Shown here in pieces: positions 55,652 to 64,000 of a stretch of DNA of 64,000 nt. The stretch is from positions 1-64,000 of the forward strand of contig KV918862.1 of assembly GCA_002049455.2 (NCBI GenBank), in the 5' to 3' direction. This stretch comes from Porphyra umbilicalis. Taxonomy: Eukaryota > Rhodophyta > Bangiophyceae > Bangiales > Bangiaceae. The translations under genes and the position numbers were made by a program. Below the pieces are notes generated by a model that saw only the letters and a program-made list of their open reading frames with translations, was not told where the DNA came from and ran no database searches. Each line of letters begins with the position of its first letter. The first letter of the stretch is position 1.

Positions 55652-58600
55652 CTAGCCGCTGCCGCGCAACACCGCCGACGCTGCATTCTCCGACTCGTCG
55701 ACGCCGCCGCGCCCATTCTCCGTCGCCCACTGGGCGACGACCTCCAACTCGGTCGACAGCACGACAAAGCCGACGAGCGCGCCCGACGTGCCCCACCCGC
55801 CGGCGAGGACGACCTTCCACCCGACGCGCATCTCGCCGAGCACCTCCTCGAGCAGCCGCACGCTGCCGCCGTCGCTCCCATCCACGCCGGCGCCGCCCGC
55901 GGCCGCCGCCGCGTCCCGCTCAAAGCGGTACAGGCACACGACCTCCCCCGGGGCGGCCAGCGGCAGCGCGCCGATAAAGCCGTCGACGACGCCCGACGCG
56001 ATGCCCGCGTCGGCGCCCTCGGCCCCCGCCGCCGCCGGGGAGATGAGGCGGCTCGACGACACGTCGGCGGTCACGTAGCCGTAGCGGCGGAGGCGCTCGA
56101 GCACCCCGTCCGACCCCTCAATGGTCACCCCCGCCGCCGGCGCGAGGGTGGTGAGGATGGCCGACGAGCGTGCAAAGCGGAAGGACGTGACCACGCCGCA
56201 CGCGCGGAGGCGGTGCAGCAGCTGCGACAGCACCGACGGCTGGTCGGCGCCGTCAACGCTGACGGCGAGCGTCACGCCGCCGGGGGCGAGCGCAAGCGCG
56301 CGCCGCGCCGCGCCGGCCGCCGTCGAGCCGATGCCGGCGTCGGCCACGACCAAGGCGCCCGCAAAGTCGACGGCCGAGGTGATCCACGCGAGCGCGCGGG
56401 CGCCCCGCACGTGCGCCGCATCGTCGGTGAGGATGCCCGCAAGCGCCACCGCGCCCGGTGCGTCGGCGCACGCGCCGCGGCCGGCGGTGGCGACCGCCGC
56501 CGCCGCCGCCACCGCCTGGTCGGGCGTCACCGTGATGATGCGGGAGACGAGCGAGTCGACAAACTCTCGCTCGACCGTCGACAGGGAGCCGTAGCGCTCG
56601 GAGCGGCCACCACCGACGGGCGTGCTGCCGTCGGGGGCGGCCAGCCCCGCAATGGCCGACGCGGACGACGGGCGGGAGCCGTCGGCGGCGGCGGCGGCGG
56701 CCGTCTCCACCTCCTCGTCGATCGGGTAGGCGTAGAGGGAGCCGTTGAGCACGCTCGCCGCCTTGGCTGCCTTGTTGACAACCACGTCGACGGCAACGAG
56801 GCTCGCCTTGGGCAACACCGCCCGCATCACCGACGCGGCAGCAACGACGCACGCCACGCGGGCGGGCACGTACACCACATCCACGTCCGCGTCGTCGCCG
56901 CCCGCGCCGTCGGTGAGGGCCTCGAGGATGGCCGTCGCGTAGCCGCCGACGAGGTGCTTCTCCCGGTCGCCCATCAGGTTCATCTGGCCGGCCACCGACA
57001 CGGGGAGGGAGAGGTCGGCCAGCACCGCCGGCGTCGCCGACGCCGACGCAAGCACGTCTGCCGCCGCATCGGCGGCATCGTCGGTGAGCCCCCGGAAGAG
57101 GATCGTCGCGCCCGCCGCGCGCACCTGCGCGAGGCGCGTCGTCTTGGCGTCGACAACCGCGGGGCGGGTCGCCCCCCCCGCGTCCGCGTCCGCCACGGTC
57201 GGCAGCACGACCGTGCACGGGAGGCGGAGCGCCGCCGCCGCTGACGCCGCCTCGGCACCGAGCGTCGCGCCCGCAAACACCGTCACGGGCTTGCGGCCGG
57301 CGCCGCGGGGCACCAGCGGCAGCCCCGCGGCCGTGGCCGACGGGGTGTGGGGCGACGCGGACGTCGGCGATAGGCTGTCCACGCCCCCCGCCGCTTCGGC
57401 GAGCGCCGCCGCCGACGCGGCGGCCGACACAAAGAGGGAGACGAGGGCGCGGAATTGGGTGCGGCCGCCGGGCAGCGCGCCGTCACACTTGAGCGCGACG
57501 CTGTGCGCACCGGTCGCCGCCGCCACCCCGTGCGCCGACACGAGCGGCGCCGCTTGCTTGGCGAGCACCCCGCGCACGCGGCTGCACGTGATCGACGGCA
57601 GCACCGCGTCCATGCCGAGCACGTTGACGTGCGTCGCCGACAGCGACTGGGCCGGGTAGCCCATCCCCGTATCCATATCCGCCCCGTGGTCGTCCATCGT
57701 GTCGCCAAAGCCCGACGAGCCGCCGAGGGAGTGGCGCGCCTTCTCCGCCGCCGCGGCGGCGGCCTTGGCGCTCTCCCCCGCGGGCGGGCGGCCGCGCGAC
57801 TTTTTGGCCTCCCCCGGCGACGCGCCCGACGAGCGGCGGACGCGCTTGGTCTTGACGCCCCCCGCTTCCAAAAAGGCGGCGTGCGCCGCCTGGTGCCGCC
57901 GCTCCATGTGCTTGATAAAGTTGGACGTGACCGCCACCGAACCCCGTATTGTGCACCCGCAGTGGAGGCAGACGGCGGACAGGCGCGCGCTGCCGCCCGT
58001 CCCATCGACGACCACGTCACAAAAGTGCTCGCTGATGACGCGGGGCGTGCGGCGGCCGCCGCCGCCGGGGGTGATGACGCCCGGCAAAATCGCCGGCGGC
58101 GGGGTGCGCGTCGACATGTCCACGGGGTTGTCCCGGCTATTCTTGGCGGGCGTCACCACCGGCGGCGCGGCGACGGGGGCGACCGGCGCCGGCGCGGGCA
58201 CGGCGGGCACCGCCGCGGGCGCCGCGACGGCGGCGGGCGCGGCGACCACGGCGGGCGGTGCGGCGGCGGCGGCGGCAACGGCGGCCGCCGCCGCCGGGTC
58301 GACGGGCAGCGCCACAGCCGCGGGGGTGTCCTCCTCCATGGCCGACGCGGCGGCGGCGGCGGCGGCCGTGGCGGCCGCAGCCGCCGCGGCGGCGGCTGCC
58401 GCCTCGGCCGCCACCGTGTCTTCCATCGCCACGGGCGGGGCGGCCGGGGGCGCAGCCACCGCCGCGACGGCCGCGTGCTCGGCGGCCACCGCTTCGCGCA
58501 GCGGCTCGGCGGCGGCAACGACCGCCGCCGCGGCCGCAGCAGCCTCGTCAGGCGCCGCCTGCTCGGCATTGGCGTTGGCCGCCGCGGCAGCGGCCGCCGC

Positions 58601-58831
58601 CTCGACGGCCGCGTCGACTGCCGGCGACGCGGTGGCGGCGGCCACCTCGGACGCGAGCTGGGAGACCATCGCGTCCGAGTCGGCCGCCGCCGCCGAGGCG
58701 GCGGCGGGATCCACCACCGCCGCCGTCGGGTCTGCCGTCAGCGACGCCGCCGCGGTGTCCACCACGGGCGCGACGGCGCCGGTCACGTCAGCCGGCGGCA
58801 GGGTGGCGACGGCGCCGGGGAGTTCCGCCAT
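55652..58831 (-). CDS. BED zinc finger/AT-hook protein fused to a degenerate threonine-deaminase-like module
   Basis: A single-exon frame of 1059 residues from the ATG at 58831 (GCCATGG). Residues 1-230 are Ala-rich. About 262-310 is a BED-type zinc finger: SEHFCDVVV, CLHC, TSNFIKH and a second His in HMERRH (CxxC...Hx4H). Near 343 is an AT-hook-like KKSRGRPPAGES. From about 405 the chain follows biosynthetic threonine deaminase (IlvA): a substrate-entry block, the PLP-fold core, IITVTPDQAV...PGAVALAGI, and two C-terminal ACT-like regions (about 849-930 and 965-1055), ending DESENAA like the IlvA terminus. The PLP lysine of HSFKLRGA is replaced (GGRTQFRAL), the SAGNH loop reads FAGAT and the tetraglycine phosphate loop of VPVGGGG reads VPARVAC, so catalysis looks lost. 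Nuclear DNA binding is inferred from the BED finger and AT hook. It converges on the bZIP gene. Confidence 0.85.
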   Translation of the reverse strand: MAELPGAVATLPPADVTGAVAPVVDTAAASLTADPTAAVVDPAAASAAAADSDAMVSQLASEVAAATASPAVDAAVEAAAAAAAANANAEQAAPDEAAAAAAAVVAAAEPLREAVAAEHAAVAAVAAPPAAPPVAMEDTVAAEAAAAAAAAAAATAAAAAAASAMEEDTPAAVALPVDPAAAAAVAAAAAAPPAVVAAPAAVAAPAAVPAVPAPAPVAPVAAPPVVTPAKNSRDNPVDMSTRTPPPAILPGVITPGGGGRRTPRVISEHFCDVVVDGTGGSARLSAVCLHCGCTIRGSVAVTSNFIKHMERRHQAAHAAFLEAGGVKTKRVRRSSGASPGEAKKSRGRPPAGESAKAAAAAAEKARHSLGGSSGFGDTMDDHGADMDTGMGYPAQSLSATHVNVLGMDAVLPSITCSRVRGVLAKQAAPLVSAHGVAAATGAHSVALKCDGALPGGRTQFRALVSLFVSAAASAAALAEAAGGVDSLSPTSASPHTPSATAAGLPLVPRGAGRKPVTVFAGATLGAEAASAAAALRLPCTVVLPTVADADAGGATRPAVVDAKTTRLAQVRAAGATILFRGLTDDAADAAADVLASASATPAVLADLSLPVSVAGQMNLMGDREKHLVGGYATAILEALTDGAGGDDADVDVVYVPARVACVVAAASVMRAVLPKASLVAVDVVVNKAAKAASVLNGSLYAYPIDEEVETAAAAAADGSRPSSASAIAGLAAPDGSTPVGGGRSERYGSLSTVEREFVDSLVSRIITVTPDQAVAAAAAVATAGRGACADAPGAVALAGILTDDAAHVRGARALAWITSAVDFAGALVVADAGIGSTAAGAARRALALAPGGVTLAVSVDGADQPSVLSQLLHRLRACGVVTSFRFARSSAILTTLAPAAGVTIEGSDGVLERLRRYGYVTADVSSSRLISPAAAGAEGADAGIASGVVDGFIGALPLAAPGEVVCLYRFERDAAAAAGGAGVDGSDGGSVRLLEEVLGEMRVGWKVVLAGGWGTSGALVGFVVLSTELEVVAQWATENGRGGVDESENAASAVLRGSG

Positions 58832-59930
58832 GGCAAAAGTCAACAAAAAAACGCAAGGCGGTCGTCAGTGGTCAACTAGTTTGCGACCAAGACACCCGGC
58901 TGGGGAGCGGACGGGGGGGAGGGGGGGGGGCGTGAAGATCAAGACCGCGGGACAACGGCACAAGCGCCGACCGCCCGGTCAAGGCTGGGAGAAACGGCGG
59001 CAACGGCAGCCGCGGCCGGCGCCCGCCGAAACGACCCCTGCAGGCGATCGATGCGTCCACGGCGGCTCGCGGTGCACGGGGCGGGGGGGGGTGCTCCGTG
59101 CGCGAAAATCGACTTCCCGCGCGGGTGCACCGCCGTCACCGCGCGGTCAAGTACACGAGCGCGGGAGGGGGGCGCCGACCGTCGCCGGCGTGTCGCGACC
59201 GACAAGCCCGCGGGCGTGCTGCGGGAGTCGGCCGGCGGGGAGTCGCCGGGCCAAGTGCGCGCGCGCGCCAAAAAAGTCGCATTCGGCGGCAGGGGGCGTC
59301 AGCAAGTGGACTTGGGGGTGCTGTGGAGGGGGACCCCCTCAGAATTGGGTCTGGGGGGGGGGACGGAGTTGCCCGCGCGTGACAGGCCCCGCACGACGCC
59401 GAGAGCGGGGTATGCCGTGGCGTGGCGTTGTCGACGCGGCGGCAGTCCAACGGCCCCCCGCGGGCCGGCCCCCTCTCGACAGCGTACTTTGAGGGTGGCG
59501 GGGGTGCGCGTGCTGGCCAGGCGCCCGTCGCGTGGTTGTTGGTGGCTCCGGTCAAGTGCACAGACGATGCGCCACCCACAGGAGCTCCAAAGCCAGTGGA
59601 CACTGCAGTGGAGCCTCACTGGGGAGGGGCATACAGTCGAATCTCGATGCGGCCATTGGAGCTCATTTGAGATGCAAGAGAACAGATTCCTCGCGAGCAA
59701 TTGGAAGCTCCAATTCGATCGGCTGCGACCTGTCGGGCAATGTGGATCTGAGCAGAGTACTTCCAAAGTAAAGGTAGCACCCCGTTGTATTGAAGAGAAG
59801 CCCATCTGCGCATCCCTGATTTGTCAGATCTCTGCTCCAGCGGCTTTCGAGCGTATTTTTCTCAATCGTATGATAGTCGCGCGTAGTTCGTCTGGGCATA
59901 CAGTCAGTCTCCATCCATATCCCACCCTCC
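58832..59930. other. Upstream region of the BED-finger gene; no other gene supported
   Basis: GC-rich to about 59500, then lower. Open frames on both strands have no domains. The 40 bp before the start codon on the minus strand include a T-run (GTTTTTTTGTTGACTTTTGC). Confidence 0.4.
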
Positions 59931-61236
59931 GCGCTGTGGTGCTTAAAGGGGGGTCGCACGCAACCGGCGGATTTCTCGATTTTTGACCGCAAGATGTTGC
60001 GGACCCCCCCAGCACGACACCATACTCGACGGTTTTCGACGTATGTAACCTCAAATGGCTGCGTTATATGTTTCCTGGAACCCGTCAGAACTGTTCTTAC
60101 ACCTCCCGAAGCGTCTGAATGCGACTCGATTAGCTTCGGGCTTGGCGAGCGCGGAATCACTCCACTGTGCGCTTCACGAGGCAAGCGCAAAAGTCTGTAG
60201 CGCCTCCCTGCGCAGAGACATGCGGCAGCTGTCCTCAATTGATCGCCCGGGGCTGTGCAAGCTGGCTGGGTAAGGCAATCTCCCCTTGTGTCATAACAGT
60301 AAGCCGAGAAGAAGATGGCGGTGACCTTTGACGCCGAGGAGACATAAGCTGACTGCCCACCACGCCCCGCCATGCCCGTCCACTCCCTGGTACACTCCCT
60401 GGTGCCCAACGATGCCCCGTCCCGCGACGCCACATCGAGGACCACAGCACCAGAACCGTAACAACTGGTCTACATCAGAGCCTTCCCCCACTACGCCCCG
60501 TCACGCCCCTGCAGGCTGTGGTGCGCCACTCACTTTGCCACGCAAAGGCCCCAACATGCGACGGGCACGTCGTCGCCCACGGCGGAGGTGCCGCTGTTCA
60601 CTGCGACGTCCTCCCCGTGCTCGCCCTAGTACGGGAGCCAACCTTCACGCCTGTCCACGTCGTTATTGGCACCTACGCCGTCATCCGCCACAACGTCGGC
60701 GCCATCAGCGCCCTCGCATCTGCGCCTGGTACAGCCATCAGCGCCCACACAACTAGTGACGTGGGCGTTGTCGTCGGCTCCCAAACCGTCAACCGCCACG
60801 ATGTCGGCGCCATCAGCGCCCAGCTCTCCACACCCGGTACAGGCATCGCTGGCCACCTCACTCTCCGAGGCTGTTGTCAATAGTTGTCAATGACGGACGC
60901 GCTCGTGCTGCCTCTTGGCAGACCCAGCGAAAACGGTCGGATGTCAAAACTCGTCACCGCAGATTTGTCTTAATTGGAGCTCTTCATTGGCGGATAGACC
61001 CTGTGTCGGTACTTTTTCATTGGCTGACTGCTGCTATCAGCATCGGCTCGATTGGGAGATATCATTTGCTTTCAATTCGTGGCTCCGTCCGCTTTGGTGG
61101 AACACGGCCGCATTGCTGGTTCAACCGCATATTTCTGCGAAACGGACTTGCTTGCGGATGCTCCCGCAGTCGCTGCCGACCTGAGAATCGAGCAAAATCG
61201 GGCTTGCGTGTGACCCCCCTTTAACCACCACAGCGC
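59931..61236. mobile_element. 1.3-kb DNA element with about 30-bp inverted ends
   Basis: The left end GCGCTGTGGTGCTTAAAGGG and the inverted right end GCGCTGTGGTGGTTAAAGGG are followed on both sides by GGGTCRCACGCAA and, more loosely, by CTCGATT. That gives about 31 well-matched bases and up to 60 imperfect ones. No matching target duplication was found. The interior has a small plus frame (60518-60883) with two similar 36-residue units, but no transposase. It is a non-autonomous class II element of undetermined superfamily. Confidence 0.6.
60518..60883 (+). CDS. Small ORF with a duplicated 36-residue unit, inside the TIR element
   Basis: The 121-residue frame contains VVIGTYAVIRHNVGAISALA and then VVVGSQTVNRHDVGAISAQL, two copies of one unit of about 108 bp. 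The minus strand across the same repeat is also open (GADGADIVAVDGLGADDN), so the strand is uncertain. No family recognised; it may be cargo or a chance repeat. Confidence 0.3.
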   Translation: MVRHSLCHAKAPTCDGHVVAHGGGAAVHCDVLPVLALVREPTFTPVHVVIGTYAVIRHNVGAISALASAPGTAISAHTTSDVGVVVGSQTVNRHDVGAISAQLSTPGTGIAGHLTLRGCCQ

Positions 61237-61775
61237 CGGAAGAACAGGTGTCGTTGCCGTGTTGCACGGTCGCTTTCGAATACTCATGTAGCCCGCTAGT
61301 CCGGAGCCGCACTTACTGGTTCAAATGCGGAATGTTGACACTGAAGGAGTTGATCTTACGTCTTGCAACACGCGCATCCGACTGCGCGATCTGACGCTTT
61401 TGTCTCAAAGCAGCAGGGAAAGAGATGCTGAGGCCCCTCCAGATGGCCAGTGTACAAGTCTTTCAGCACCCAGACAGTCTAGGACGCACTAGGGCTTGCT
61501 CATGGACACTCTGGACGACTTCCTGGCGGTATGAGGTCTCCATCGGGACGGATGTGGAATCGATTGCGATCCTCTTGCAATCGTAGTTCTCGATCTCAAG
61601 TCGACCTCAGTCCGCAAGTAACGACCAATTTACGAAACGGAGTGAGTTTCGTCCGTATGCCAGTAGGCCAGCATCCGGACGGGATATGGACGGAGACTGA
61701 GGCCCGTTCGCATTTCCGCGTTACGCTCCTTTGTATAAACATAACGCCGCTCTCATTGGTCGAGCCCGTTACGCG
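61237..61775. other. No gene recognised
   Basis: Unique-looking sequence of moderate GC with short frames only. Confidence 0.4.
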
Positions 61776-61834
61776 GGCGTTATAACGTTATGACATACGT
61801 GAGCAGCTCGCGTATGTCATAACGTTATAACGCC
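61776..61834. repeat. Palindrome with perfect 24-bp arms
   Basis: Arms 61776-61799 and 61811-61834 (GGCGTTATAACGTTATGACA plus TACG and its complement) pair perfectly; the 11-nt centre TGAGCAGCTCG extends the stem by four more pairs after one mismatch. It lies about 210 bp upstream of the SAP gene start. It could be a cruciform, a miniature element or a regulatory site; AT-rich CGTTATAACG is itself palindromic. Confidence 0.8.
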
Positions 61835-62041
61835 GTGTACATTTTATGAATGGATTGATGCCTGGTCCATCAGTTTCGAGACTTAAAGTCGAGTCCCGTC
61901 GTCCAATGTCGCACCAACCGACGAGGGACACGGCAGGACCCTGTCATCGCCCGTCCCCCCAACCGAGTGCAGTCCATCCCCCCTACTACAGATTCAGAAC
62001 CCGACCCCCCTGCCGCTCGTCGTTCCGTCTTCCGATCGGGT

Positions 62042-63458
62042 ATGGCATCTCGAGTGACGGTGGAGCGGCTCAAGGAGGAGCGGAAGCGTCGCGGCTTGCC
62101 AATTTATGGCGACAAGAGCATCCTATTGGAGCGCTGTCGCGAGAACGGGGTCACGTGTTCTGCACCGGACGACCCCGACCGTTCGCGGCGGACCTTGGAT
62201 CCCCCGCCCGCCTCTATTGGTGTCACGCGGCCGGATGTGCTTCCGGTGGCTGTGGCGCCTGCAGGCCCCAGTGACACGCTCGACACTGCTTCGGCGGCAG
62301 GGACGCCACCCGTCGTGGAAGCGGGCGGCTCGCCACCTCCTGCGCCCGCCACAGCAGCCGCTCCATCACCGGCAGTTGGACCGACCGCTGCCGCCGTGGC
62401 GGGATCTCCCGGCCGAGCGTCGCCTTTCTCAAAACACTAGAAGGCGCGTCTGGCGCATGTGCTGTGCACAGGCGAGGTGGCAGCGGGTGTTGTGGTCTCG
62501 CGAGGGCCGATGTCTCGCCGTCAACAAGATGCTCGGTTGAGCCGCACGGAAGTTTGGGTTGTGGTCGTGGGCGAGATGTTTAACGGTACAGACCGCTTCT
62601 TTCCCCCGCAAGAATGTGTTGATGGGGGCTTGGACCCTAATGCTCATCCCCATATAAGGCCAGGCCTCTTCTTGAAGGTCAAATGGTCTGAGGTAAGTGG
62701 CGCTTCTCTACGCTTCATTTGTACGGTTTTTGTGTGTTCAGCGCACTGAGTGTGCTATAAGAGGCCAAATTAACTCTAACTGGATGATCACACGGCCCTT
62801 TTCTTTTGTCCTTGTGCAGTTGTGTGCCTCTTTTTGGCGAGTGTACAAGCAGTACGCTACTTTGGGCCAGAACGATCCTGCTCTATGGGGTAGCTTTTCC
62901 CAGGGCGACTCTGTCCTCGACTATGTTTTCTCTTTGTTCAGGAACAACAGCCTTGTGCTGGAGTTGGCAAGCCCGGAGGTGGGCGCCGCGGGTGTTGAAG
63001 GAGATGACACGCTAGAGACTAGCAATGGTACTCGAGCGATGACTACCTCTAGGGGCAAGCGCAAGCGCGACGGAGCGATTGCTGCCCTGGATTCCCTCGT
63101 GGAGAGCTCGGCGAGCATGGCTGCCTCCGCAGCCACGTACATGCGATGCGCCGAGATGGTGTCGCTGTCTACAACCCTCAAGAATCTCCGTGAGTGCCAC
63201 GCGGCTCCAAGCCTGATTAAGGCCGTGGTGAAGCAGCTGGAGGACGTTGTTCTTCAGCGCACGCCAACTTCGGTTCCGGACGACCCGGCGGGTCAAGTGA
63301 AGAGGCTAGTACCGACGAAGTTTGGAGGAGAGGAGAGGGTCCCGATTTGGCTTCGAGTGTTGTTTCTATTGTGGGGTTGCGTGTTTTTCATTGTACGTGC
63401 CGCCTTTGCATTGAACAAAGCGAAGGGTACTTGTCATTCATATGGCACCCGCGTTTAG
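62042..63458 (+). CDS. SAP-domain protein of an expanded protist-type family, with an in-frame stop
   Basis: The start ATG at 62042 opens a SAP domain (VTVERLKEERKRRGLPIYGD, then KSILLERC), a helix-turn-helix-like motif that binds AT-rich or scaffold DNA. A Pro/Ala linker follows. The same frame then meets TAG at 62438, after which it continues with GVVVSRGPMSRRQQDARLSR, FNGTDRFFPPQE and GLFLKVKWSE. A GT-AG intron (62693-62819) joins KWSE in phase to LCASFWRVYKQY...LGQNDPALWGSF. The last part has a basic patch (RGKRKRDG), a helical region and a hydrophobic C-terminus (VLFLLWGCVFFIVRAAFAL) that might be a membrane anchor. The KWSE...GQND block recalls multi-copy proteins in protist genomes, some near transposons; this is from memory and unverified. 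The stop means either a nonsense mutation, an unplaced intron or sequencing error. Confidence 0.6.
62693..62819 (+). other. Intron of the SAP-domain gene
   Basis: Donor GAG|GTAAGT and acceptor CTTGTGCAG|TTG, 127 bp, phase 0, with a pyrimidine-rich stretch (CCCTTTTCTTTTGTCCTTG) before the acceptor. Removing it keeps one frame across the conserved-looking block. Confidence 0.75.
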
Positions 63459-64000
63459 AAGCTCTATGGGCGACAACTCAAATCGTACGATAGCTTATCG
63501 CGTTGGAAGTGAAGCGCACCCGGTATTGAAGAAAAACAAAAAGATAAGAGAGAAAACCAGGCGGCATACAATGTAGTACACAAGTCAAGTTCAAAACTCT
63601 GGCGCAGCTCCGGGTCGGAGAAGCCCTCGCTCCTCCACGTGGTTCGTCATTCTCACCCTCAGGTCCGACCGCTCGCAATCACGGCGCCGCCCACGCTGGC
63701 AAGCATTCACATCATCATTTCGTGCAAAGGATATATCCGCTCCGACACGATCATTGCCAAACGGAGCGCCAACGGCAGCCGCTGCAGCGGAATGCGTTCG
63801 ACAAAAGTTGTGCAGTCGAAAGCGTGCTGGAACGAGGCTGGGGCGCTTCGCAAATGGCACCTGTTGCATTCGGCAGGGGCTAAGTCCAGTACTTATGCCC
63901 CTGCCGGGACTTGCGCCCGTCTCTCCGTACTTCGGATTGCGGCCTGTGGGACGGCTGTCCCTCCCTAAGTAGCCCCCCTATTCGGGCCAGGGGCTACTCT
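63459..64000. other. No gene recognised at the right edge
   Basis: Short frames only. A small inverted repeat (AGTAGCCCC ... GGGGCTACT) lies at about 63969-63998, near the end of the window, and could be the start of another element. Confidence 0.35.

Noticed and set aside
57455-59492. Plus-strand open frames across the BED-finger gene
   Set aside because: They are GC-driven shadows; the minus strand has the BED finger and a collinear enzyme fold.
59941-61226. piggyBac-type element with TTAA duplication
   Set aside because: TTAA occurs at both ends, but the sequence outside it is also an inverted repeat, so TTAA is inside the ends and not a flanking duplication.

Overview
The window looks like nuclear DNA of a GC-rich, intron-poor eukaryotic alga. 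A red alga of the Porphyra/Pyropia type fits best; this is an inference from style (very high GC, Ala/Gly/Pro-rich and mostly single-exon genes, few short GT-AG introns, dense transposons, Ty3/gypsy chromovirus-like elements) and not from a marker gene. No rRNA, tRNA, CRISPR array or bacterial operon was recognised.

Layout. (1) 0.7-21.3 kb is a nest of two LTR retrotransposon fossils. An older Ty3/gypsy element (A, 742-21301, LTRs about 5% diverged) was entered by a younger relative (B, 9259-19641, identical-length 768-bp LTRs with about 5 differences, flanked by the 5-bp duplication GCGTG). Both share the order LTR-gag-pol(chromodomain)-antisense ORF-LTR. (2) 21.8-30.6 kb holds an inverted-repeat-bounded segment, several minisatellites, a decayed SANT/Myb-like gene relic and, convergent to it, a two-exon Cys-rich protein gene with a Gly/Ala repeat tail. 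(3) 33.3-37.7 kb carries a tetraspanin-like four-helix membrane protein and a secreted proline-rich repeat protein. (4) 38.8-40.3 kb is a non-autonomous DNA transposon with TAA target duplication. (5) 41.4-45.8 kb is a DYRK1-type protein kinase gene on the minus strand with very long Gly/Ala tracts. (6) 46.5-50.5 kb is a transposon-rich zone (a 493-bp MITE, a diverged copy of its left end, a hAT-like element, a tandem duplication). (7) 52.4-58.8 kb has two convergent genes for unusual DNA-binding proteins: a ubiquitin-like/bZIP protein and a BED zinc finger/AT-hook protein fused to a complete but active-site-degenerate threonine-deaminase-like module. (8) 59.9-63.5 kb has another TIR element, a perfect-stem palindrome and a SAP-domain gene with one clear intron and one in-frame stop.

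How the genes fit together. There is no operon-like logic. The notable cluster is 52.4-58.8 kb: two nuclear-looking proteins, tail to tail with under 450 bp between them, each combining a DNA-binding domain with a module not usually found with it. The BED/threonine-deaminase fusion lacks the PLP lysine, the asparagine loop and the glycine loop but keeps both ACT-like regulatory regions, so it is a candidate amino-acid-sensing or purely structural transcription factor; this is the best candidate for an undescribed system here. The second is the antisense ORF kept in both retrotransposons. Several host-type reading frames shift at long G/C homopolymers, which may be assembly error.
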